Below are positions 6,573 to 12,006 of a DNA stretch of 12,006 bases, piece after piece; within the stretch, counting starts at the first letter, position 1; each line of letters opens with the position of its first letter. The notes under the pieces are model-generated. The model saw only the letters and a list, made by a program, of their open reading frames with translations, was not told the DNA's origin and made no database searches. This DNA is from Smithella sp. ME-1 (GTDB taxonomy: Bacteria; Desulfobacterota; Syntrophia; Syntrophales; Smithellaceae). Both the position numbers and the translations under genes were made by a program. Location of the stretch: assembly GCA_000495415.1 (NCBI GenBank), contig AWGX01000196.1, positions 1-12,006 on the forward strand, read 5' to 3'.

Positions 6573-8288
6573 ATGAATTTTCTACTACAGCCGAAAAAGT
6601 ACAAGAGTCTTATGGCCGATGCAGGATCAAAGGCAATCATGGAAAAGACCATCGCCTTCTTCGAGAAGATGGGCAAGACCAGACTTCTGGACGACTACAA
6701 CAAGAAGGTCTGGTATAAGGAGTTTGTCGATTTCATCGGTAAGGAACGGATATTTGCCAAATTGCTTACCCCGAAACAGTATGCCGAAGGTGATCCTGAT
6801 GCCCGCTGGGACACGGCGCGCAACAGCGAGTACAGCGAGCTGCTGGCTTTCTATGGCTTGGGATACTGGTATTGTTTTCAGGTAACCATCCTGGGATTGG
6901 GTCCTGTCTGGATGAGCCCGAATGAAATGGCAAAAAAGAAGGCCGCCGAGCTCCTCAGAAACGGGGCGATCTTCGCTTTTGGCCTCTCCGAGAGAACCCA
7001 CGGCGCAGACATTTACTCCACGGAAACCGCGCTAATCCCGAAAGGCGACGGAACATACCTGGCGAACGGCGAAAAGTACTACATCGGCAATGGCAATGAG
7101 GCCGAGATGGTTTCCACGTTAGGCAAAGTCAAGGACGGCACGGATGATTATACATTCTTTGTTACCAATTACCATAACAAGGCTTATGAATTAAAGAAAA
7201 ACGTCATTTCCCATCAGGAGTACGTATCCAATTTCACACTTCACGACTATCCCATCACTGAAGACGATATCCTCTCCAGAGGTTCCCATGCCTGGGATTC
7301 AGCCCTGAATACAGTGAACATCGGTAAATTCAATATTGGGCCGGCTTCAATTGGTATTGCAGAACATTGTTTATATGAAGCCATCACGCACGCATCCAAC
7401 CGTGTACTCTACGGCGTGAAAGTAACCGACATGCCGCATGTGAAAAAGAACTTCATGGACGCCTGGTTACGCTTGGTAGGAATGAAACTTTACCAGCGTC
7501 GCGCCACAGATTATTTCCGTGGTGCGTCGGATAAAGACCGGCGTTATCTTCTCTACAATCCCACCAGTAAAATGAAAGTTACTTTGCAGTCTGAAGAAGT
7601 TATCAATCTTCTCTGGGATGTCATTGCCGCCAGGGGTTTCGAAAAGGATACTTTTTTTCACATGGCCGCTTCCGACGTGCGGGGGCCGTCCAAGCTTGAA
7701 GGCACCGTGCATGTTAACGTTCAGCTGATTAGGAAATTTATGAAGAACTACTTCTTCAGCCCGACAGATTATAAACCAACGGCGCCCGACTTCTCGCTTG
7801 CTGATGATTCATTTCTGTTCAATCAGGGTCCCACCAAAGGCCTCGGCAAAGTCCAGTTTCATGATTACAGACCTGTGTTCGAAGCCAACAAAGATTTGCC
7901 GAACGTGGCTACCTTTATCAAACAGATTGAAATCTTCAAAGAACTGCTGGAGAAAGACGGCCCGGACAAGCAGCAGGATCTGGATCCATCGTGGTCTCTG
8001 CCGGTAGGCGAGATGTTTTCCATCGTTGTTTACGGCCAGCTCATTCTGGAGCAGGCTAAGATCGACGGAGTTGATTCGGATGTCCTGAACCAGATCTTCG
8101 ACTTCATGGTGCGCGACTTCGCTCACTTTGCTCTGCAGATTTACGGCAACCACAGCTCCAGAGACGGACAGCGGGACTACTGCACAAAAATCATGCTCAT
8201 TAAGGCAGTCGCAAATTCCGAACAGTACAACAAGGTATGGGAAAAGTATGTTTCGGTTTTAAACGGCGAGTACCAGATGAACGGCTAA
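6573..8288 (+). CDS. Large acyl-CoA dehydrogenase with a C-terminal extension
   Basis: This is an FAD enzyme that oxidises an acyl-CoA to the 2-enoyl-CoA, usually passing electrons to ETF. Its 571 residues compare with about 380 for short- and medium-chain enzymes. The acyl-CoA dehydrogenase core spans about 1-400. It includes the middle-domain flavin motif G137-LSERTHGAD-146 (compare 'ALTEPxAGSD'), 'NGEKYYIGNG' near 165-174, the arginine loop R277-VLYG, and 'KLEGT' whose E376 is at the place of the usual catalytic base. Beyond about 400 lies a mostly helical extension of about 170 residues. Extensions of similar size occur in very-long-chain enzymes, but I cannot tell the substrate here. The start has AAGGGG at 6561-6566. 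The gene stands alone, with no ETF or beta-oxidation partner in the window. Its codons favour AAG, TTC, ATC, AAC and GAC, unlike its A/T-ending neighbours, which suggests high expression. Confidence 0.9.
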   Translation: MNFLLQPKKYKSLMADAGSKAIMEKTIAFFEKMGKTRLLDDYNKKVWYKEFVDFIGKERIFAKLLTPKQYAEGDPDARWDTARNSEYSELLAFYGLGYWYCFQVTILGLGPVWMSPNEMAKKKAAELLRNGAIFAFGLSERTHGADIYSTETALIPKGDGTYLANGEKYYIGNGNEAEMVSTLGKVKDGTDDYTFFVTNYHNKAYELKKNVISHQEYVSNFTLHDYPITEDDILSRGSHAWDSALNTVNIGKFNIGPASIGIAEHCLYEAITHASNRVLYGVKVTDMPHVKKNFMDAWLRLVGMKLYQRRATDYFRGASDKDRRYLLYNPTSKMKVTLQSEEVINLLWDVIAARGFEKDTFFHMAASDVRGPSKLEGTVHVNVQLIRKFMKNYFFSPTDYKPTAPDFSLADDSFLFNQGPTKGLGKVQFHDYRPVFEANKDLPNVATFIKQIEIFKELLEKDGPDKQQDLDPSWSLPVGEMFSIVVYGQLILEQAKIDGVDSDVLNQIFDFMVRDFAHFALQIYGNHSSRDGQRDYCTKIMLIKAVANSEQYNKVWEKYVSVLNGEYQMNG

Positions 8289-8387
8289 TATCAAATTACC
8301 GCTGATTACCGGTTGGCAATTGGCAAGAATAATATGCCGTGAATCAAATTCCGGCAAAGAAAAGCCAATATTATTATTTAAATTGGA

Positions 8388-9614
8388 TTATGCTTCGTTT
8401 TTCAGTGATGCGGGCAGGTAAATAGAGAAAGTGGTTCCTAGCCCGACAGATGATTCGACTGAAATCAACCCATGGTGGTATTTAATAATGGAATCGCTGA
8501 TGGCCAGTCCCAGACCGATGCCGCCGCGGCCCACTTTTTTTGTCGTAAAGTAGGGATCAAATATCCGGGGAAGATTTTCAGGGGGAATTCCTTCTCCATA
8601 GTCTTTAATGATAATCCGGACGTAATTCCCTTTACTCAAAGACTTGATGTTTGTTCCGATTGTCGTGTTTTCGGAGATAAGATCTACAGCGCCGCCGTCG
8701 GGCATAGCCTCTTTGGCATTGATCAAAACATTTTCGAACACCTGTCTGATCTGTTTGGCGTCAATTTCGCAGGGCCAGAGGCTTTCAACTATGGAGATAT
8801 TGCATGTGACATTGGAACCTTTAAAAACATTTCGGGCCGCCTCTCTCAAAAGAGGTTCAATATTTTCCATTTTGTGAACCTGATAACCGCCCTGAGCAAA
8901 TATACTCAGCTGGTGGGCTAATTCTTTAGCCTGCAAACCGGCCCGTTCCGCTGTCGCCAGACCGTCTTCTATAATTTTATCTTCATCAGTAGCGGATATT
9001 TTAGCCAGAAATACATTGCGCAGAATCGCGGAGAGAAGGTTATCAAAATCCTTGGCCACGCCGCCCGCAAATGTACCCAGTGATTCCAATTTGGTCCTCT
9101 GCAAAAGCTCTTCCTGTGCCGTCTTTTGTTCAGTGATATCTTCCAGGGTTTCCATCGCGCCGAACAAATTATTGTTGTAATCTCTCAATCCTGCCGCGGT
9201 GATTCGAAACCATTTTCCCTTTTCGCCCATATCGGGGAAAAATTGTGAAACTTCATAAGCGTTGTCCAATAGCTTTGACTTGGTTACTTCTCCGGAGTAT
9301 AAATTAGTACTTTGATCTATTTCCCCGTCCAAAATCAGATCAGCCAGACAGGGTCGTTTTTTTTTGTAAAAAGCTTGCCATTGTTTATCAGTGCCGAGAA
9401 CGTCGCTGGGTTTGATATTACTCAGCGCCTGCAATGCCCTGTTCCAATAAATTATTTTATGATCCCTGGATAACACAAATGTGGGAATAGGAGAGCCGTG
9501 TATAATACTGATTAGTCTTTGCTCGTACTTGCGGCCGCGCCATATCGAGTAAACAAGACTGATAGTTGCTATTATTGCTAAACCCAAAATGAAAATGAGG
9601 AAATAATTATTCAT
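8388..9614 (-). CDS. PAS sensor histidine-kinase-like protein lacking the phospho-accepting histidine
   Basis: The 408-residue protein has one N-terminal membrane segment (about 4-24) with a basic flank (WRGRKYEQR), so the rest is probably cytoplasmic. A PAS domain follows (about 33-165; 'SPIPTFVLSRDHKIIYWNRA', ending in a PAC-like 'AMETLEDITEQ'), then a HisKA-like helix pair and an HATPase_c domain. The ATP-binding boxes look intact: N295/N299, D338-YGEG-I343, FDPYFTTK at 352-359 and G365-IGLGL. The H-box, normally 'GGxAHDFNNLL', reads 'GGVAKDFDNLL': the histidine is K188 (codon AAG, bases 9051-9053 reversed). No response regulator is adjacent. It may be a pseudokinase, a phosphatase, or a kinase using another residue such as the histidine in 'KELAHQL'. 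ATG 9614 has no clear binding site. The frame is unbroken and not obviously decaying. Confidence 0.88.
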   Translation of the reverse strand: MNNYFLIFILGLAIIATISLVYSIWRGRKYEQRLISIIHGSPIPTFVLSRDHKIIYWNRALQALSNIKPSDVLGTDKQWQAFYKKKRPCLADLILDGEIDQSTNLYSGEVTKSKLLDNAYEVSQFFPDMGEKGKWFRITAAGLRDYNNNLFGAMETLEDITEQKTAQEELLQRTKLESLGTFAGGVAKDFDNLLSAILRNVFLAKISATDEDKIIEDGLATAERAGLQAKELAHQLSIFAQGGYQVHKMENIEPLLREAARNVFKGSNVTCNISIVESLWPCEIDAKQIRQVFENVLINAKEAMPDGGAVDLISENTTIGTNIKSLSKGNYVRIIIKDYGEGIPPENLPRIFDPYFTTKKVGRGGIGLGLAISDSIIKYHHGLISVESSVGLGTTFSIYLPASLKNEA

Positions 9615-9732
9615 AATTTAAGCCCGATTCTTATAACTTATTTTGATAGCAAGATTGAGATAAAAATGCAAGACCCCAATCCGGAAATTATATGCCTTGA
9701 TTAATAGTTTCTTACTTTGTATATTACGACGC

Positions 9733-9756
9733 ATAGAGATATATCACTGTCTCTAT
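9733..9756. promoter_or_regulatory. Inverted repeat ATAGAGA-N10-TCTCTAT in the divergent HK-radC region, possible operator
   Basis: ATAGAGA (9733-9739) and TCTCTAT (9750-9756) are perfect inverted copies with a ten-base spacer, between two divergent genes. The right arm touches a possible -35 for radC, TTGATT (9756-9761), with an AT-rich candidate -10 near 9779-9784. This could be a dimeric-repressor site acting on radC, on the kinase gene or on both. A hairpin of this kind without a T-tract is not a terminator. Confidence 0.35.
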
Positions 9757-9819
9757 TGATTCCTGGATAAAAATTACATAAAAATAATAAATATAACTTT
9801 CTCCAACGGGTTGAAAAAT

Positions 9820-10524
9820 ATGGCTGAGCAAAACAAAAAAACCGGCATCAGTTCATGGCCGCAGGATGACCGGCCCAGGGAAAAATTACTTAAAAAAGGC
9901 GCGGGGGTACTGAGCAACTCCGAACTGCTGGCGATTCTTTTGCGAACGGGGATAAAAGGAGAAAGTGCCATTGATCTGGCACGTCGGATTATTGATAAAT
10001 TCAGTACCTTTCGCAACATGAGCCATACCGATATGCGTCAGTGGGAGGAATTCAAAGGCCTCGGTCCCGCCAAAATCGCGCAAATTCATGCCGCCCTGGA
10101 AATAGGGAGGCGTTTTCGCGACGTTGAAGTCAATGGACCAAAGCAGAAAATTACTTCCGCCCGTGATGTCATAGACATCATAATGCCGCAGATGCGTGAC
10201 CTCAAGACGGAAATATTTAAAGTTGTTTATCTTAACAGCAGCAATCGAATCATCGAAATCAGTAATTCCGCTGTGGGTACGGTTAATCATGCCATGCCGA
10301 TTGTGCGTGAAATCATCCACGCGGCTCTGCAAAAATTCGCTGCGGCAATTATCTGCGTTCATAATCACCCCAGCGCCAACGTTGCGCCCAGCCCGGAAGA
10401 TAAAAAGTTCACTCAGGAATTAATAGCCGCCGGGAATCTCATGAACATTAAAGTTCTTGACCACATAATCATCGGCGACAATACATTTTTCAGTTTTGCA
10501 GACGAAGGATTAACCGGACGGTAA
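9820..10524 (+). CDS. radC: RadC family JAB-domain protein
   Basis: With ATG 9820 the protein has 234 residues, as expected for chromosomal RadC. The N-terminal half has 'WPQDDRPREKLLKKGAGVLSN'-type sequence, 'SELLAILLRTG', and a helix-hairpin-helix segment 'FKGLGPAKIAQIHAALEIG'. The C-terminal JAB/MPN domain carries the metal-binding set H181-N-H183-P-S-A-N-V-A-P-S191-P-E-D194, which fits HxHx7Sx2D. The usual glycine after HPS is alanine here. A TTG at 9811 is in frame, but GGG at 9808-9810 is better spaced for the ATG. RadC was once linked to DNA repair, but its biochemical role is still unsettled. The JAB fold would suit a metalloprotease or nuclease-like activity. It lies 52 bases before a flavoprotein gene and is divergent from the PAS kinase gene, with a possible operator between them. 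Confidence 0.94.
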   Translation: MAEQNKKTGISSWPQDDRPREKLLKKGAGVLSNSELLAILLRTGIKGESAIDLARRIIDKFSTFRNMSHTDMRQWEEFKGLGPAKIAQIHAALEIGRRFRDVEVNGPKQKITSARDVIDIIMPQMRDLKTEIFKVVYLNSSNRIIEISNSAVGTVNHAMPIVREIIHAALQKFAAAIICVHNHPSANVAPSPEDKKFTQELIAAGNLMNIKVLDHIIIGDNTFFSFADEGLTGR

Positions 10525-10530
10525 CAGAAG

Positions 10531-10544
10531 CGGGATTTATCCCG
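10531..10544. other. Small hairpin between radC and the flavoprotein gene
   Basis: CGGGAT (10531-10536) and ATCCCG (10539-10544) form a short stem just after the radC stop, with GTAAC/GTTAC flanks that can add partial pairing. No T-tract follows, so it is more likely an mRNA processing or attenuation structure, or chance, than an intrinsic terminator. Confidence 0.3.
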
Positions 10545-10576
10545 TTACATGTGAATCCAGTTATAGGTAACAAAAG

Positions 10577-11908
10577 ATGGCACAAAAAAACTACAACATT
10601 TTAATTATCGGTTCCGGCCCGGCCGGACTTTTTGCCGCAATCTGGCTGGAAAAACTGGGAATTGATAAAATTGCCATTGTTGATCGCAATTCGTATCCCG
10701 CCGGTGGATTGCTCAATGACGGCAAACTGAATTTTGATTATCGCGTTGGTATGGATATTAATGAACTGCAAATTGACTGCAAGACAGCCGAAAGAATAAT
10801 GCGGGAAATTAAAGAGATTTTGATCGGGTTTCCGCGCTGCCGGCAGGTTACCTTCATTGAAAATAACAGAAAACTGCAGGCGATTGCCGATATGGCAGCC
10901 GAACACGGCGCTCAATTTATTGCGCCGGAACAGTGGCATTGGGGCACGGATAACGGCAAGGCGCTGGTCGATTATCTGCGCGGGTATCTGAAAAAAACGG
11001 ATTTGCTTTTAAACACGGAAGCCGTATCCATCGAAAAACTCGGTGATAATAAGTTCCGTATTGACTGCCGCCGTCATAATAAAAAAATCAATTACAATAC
11101 GAGAATTATTCTGGCCGCTCCGGGACGCGGCGGAGCCTACTGGTTTCGCGACCTCGCCAGGAAAATGAATATCCAGAATAACTTCGGCCCGATTGATGTG
11201 GGAATTCGCCTGGAGCTCAACAGAAAATATTACGACTTCATTACCGATATTGTTTACGATCCCAAATTTATTTTCACAACAGGGCGTCACAAAGACAGAA
11301 TCAGAACTTTCTGCACAAACCCCGGTGGACGGGTGCGGATAGAAAATTACGGCGATTTCAAATTGATTAACGGCGACGCTCTTTTCGGTAAAAAAACCAG
11401 AAACACGAATTTTGCGTTGCTTAACACGGTTGCTTTGACAAAACCTTATTCCGATACAACGGAATTCGGGCAAAGCATTGCCAGACAGTTTTTTCTGCTG
11501 GGTGGCGGCAAACCGCTAGTTCAGCGGGTAGGCGATTTCCGGGAGGGGAGAAGAAGTTCGGTGGCAACATTCAACAGTACAATTCGTCATTTTGAAATGT
11601 GCAAGGCAACCTGTAACGCAACTCCCGGCGATATTACACTGGCCATGCCTGCTCGAATAATGGATAATTTATGGGAATCGCTCAAATCGCTGGACAAAAT
11701 AATTCCGGGCATTCTTCATCCTTCAACGCTGATATACGCTCCGGAAATAAAGTTTTTTGACACACATTTTCCGACTGACCGTTATCTGGAAACTAACATT
11801 AAAGGCGTCTTTGTTGCCGGTGACGGTACCGGCAAGAGCCGCGGTATTTTAGGCGCGGCAATATCCGGCATCATCGCCGCGAAGGGGATGCTTCGTGGAA
11901 AAGAGTGA
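10577..11908 (+). CDS. FAD-dependent dehydrogenase, COG2509-like
   Basis: The protein has 443 residues. The N-terminal dinucleotide-binding fold has G12-S-G-P-A-G17 and an acidic residue D36 at the end of the second strand ('AIVDRN'), as expected for FAD ribose binding. 'PAGGLLNDGKLNF' near 41-55 matches the 'GGxGxxSDGKLN' signature of this family. A second flavin motif lies near the C terminus, 'GVFVAGDGTGKSRGILGA', followed by a helix 'SGIIAAKGML'. No signal peptide or membrane segment is seen, so it is probably cytosolic. Members of the family are predicted flavin oxidoreductases of unknown substrate. Several cysteines occur around 'MCKATCNATPG', not in a clear cluster motif. ATG 10577 has AGG at 10565-10567. 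It may be co-transcribed with radC, 52 bases upstream. A geranylgeranyl-reductase-like or carotenoid-desaturase-like activity is possible but not favoured. Confidence 0.85.
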   Translation: MAQKNYNILIIGSGPAGLFAAIWLEKLGIDKIAIVDRNSYPAGGLLNDGKLNFDYRVGMDINELQIDCKTAERIMREIKEILIGFPRCRQVTFIENNRKLQAIADMAAEHGAQFIAPEQWHWGTDNGKALVDYLRGYLKKTDLLLNTEAVSIEKLGDNKFRIDCRRHNKKINYNTRIILAAPGRGGAYWFRDLARKMNIQNNFGPIDVGIRLELNRKYYDFITDIVYDPKFIFTTGRHKDRIRTFCTNPGGRVRIENYGDFKLINGDALFGKKTRNTNFALLNTVALTKPYSDTTEFGQSIARQFFLLGGGKPLVQRVGDFREGRRSSVATFNSTIRHFEMCKATCNATPGDITLAMPARIMDNLWESLKSLDKIIPGILHPSTLIYAPEIKFFDTHFPTDRYLETNIKGVFVAGDGTGKSRGILGAAISGIIAAKGMLRGKE

Positions 11909-11944
11909 ATAATAAATTAGCGAAGAAACCGGTATGATAAAATC

Positions 11945-12006
11945 TGTCATTTCCGCGAAGAGACTGAGTTGTAATTAATTTTTGTGTCATTTCGAAGTCC
12001 CGCATG
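11945..12006. repeat. Two copies of a TGTCATTTC motif, possible edge of an intergenic repeat
   Basis: TGTCATTTC occurs at 11945-11953 and again at 11985-11993, exactly 40 bases apart. The first is followed by CGCGAAG and the second by GAAGTCCCGCATG. The combination of TGTCAT with CGCGAAG or CCCGC resembles short dispersed intergenic repeats found in many proteobacterial genomes. The window ends before the structure closes, so the extent is unknown. The gap from 11909 to the window end holds no gene. Confidence 0.3.

Noticed and set aside
8313..8326. Tandem TTGGCAA-TTGGCAA and weak TGCCG/CGGCA dyad between the acyl-CoA dehydrogenase and kinase genes
   Set aside because: The stems are short with large loops and no T-tract, so I could not support a bidirectional terminator there.
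8472..8921. A 149-codon plus-strand frame inside the sensor kinase gene
   Set aside because: It is antisense to the conserved HATPase_c boxes; a shadow frame.
9886..10368. A 160-codon minus-strand frame over radC
   Set aside because: It is antisense to conserved radC motifs and has no family resemblance; treated as a shadow.
11009..11473. A 154-codon minus-strand frame over the flavoprotein gene
   Set aside because: It is antisense to a gene with clear FAD motifs and has no domain of its own.
1..12006. Possible defence, phage, CRISPR or transposon system
   Set aside because: No spaced repeats, transposase, integrase, nuclease-helicase pair or toxin-antitoxin pair could be found. RadC, which is sometimes mobile-element linked, sits here among chromosomal genes.

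Overview
The window (12,006 bases, moderately AT-rich) reads as ordinary chromosome from an anaerobic Gram-negative bacterium, most likely of the Desulfobacterota. I lean to the Syntrophales (Syntrophus/Smithella-like), but this is inference from gene content only. The pointers are a small 2[4Fe-4S] ferredoxin, a RicT/PSP1 protein inside a tmk-holB-ricT-metG cluster, a DsbC-type periplasmic protein with a signal peptide (so an outer membrane is likely), an AHDFNNLL-class PAS sensor kinase relative, and a large, codon-optimised acyl-CoA dehydrogenase of a kind that suits fatty-acid or aromatic-acid degraders.

Layout. (1) 1-1240: the 3' end of a probable lipoprotein gene, a minimal NifU C-terminal-domain protein (Fe-S scaffold), and a ferredoxin with its own candidate promoter and a Fur-like box, closed by a long hairpin terminator. 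(2) 1239-5585, plus strand: tmk, holB, ricT and metG, each separated by exactly 22 bases and almost certainly one operon. It covers dTMP phosphorylation, the clamp-loader delta-prime subunit, an Fe-S RicT protein and methionyl-tRNA synthetase. (3) 5620-6318, minus strand: a DsbC-like disulfide isomerase/oxidoreductase convergent with metG. (4) 6573-8288, plus strand: a 571-residue acyl-CoA dehydrogenase with a roughly 170-residue C-terminal extension and codon use unlike its neighbours. (5) 8388-9614, minus strand: a membrane-anchored PAS histidine-kinase-like protein in which the phospho-accepting histidine is replaced by lysine while the ATP-binding boxes are intact. (6) 9820-11908, plus strand: radC and a COG2509-like FAD-dependent dehydrogenase, probably co-transcribed. 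The last 100 bases hold two copies of a short repeat motif that may be the edge of an intergenic repeat family.

I see no tRNA, rRNA, CRISPR array, insertion sequence, phage or defence module. The genes are mostly housekeeping. The observations most worth a second look are the lysine-for-histidine kinase, the extended and probably highly expressed acyl-CoA dehydrogenase, the possible iron control of the ferredoxin, and the uncharacterised flavoprotein next to radC.
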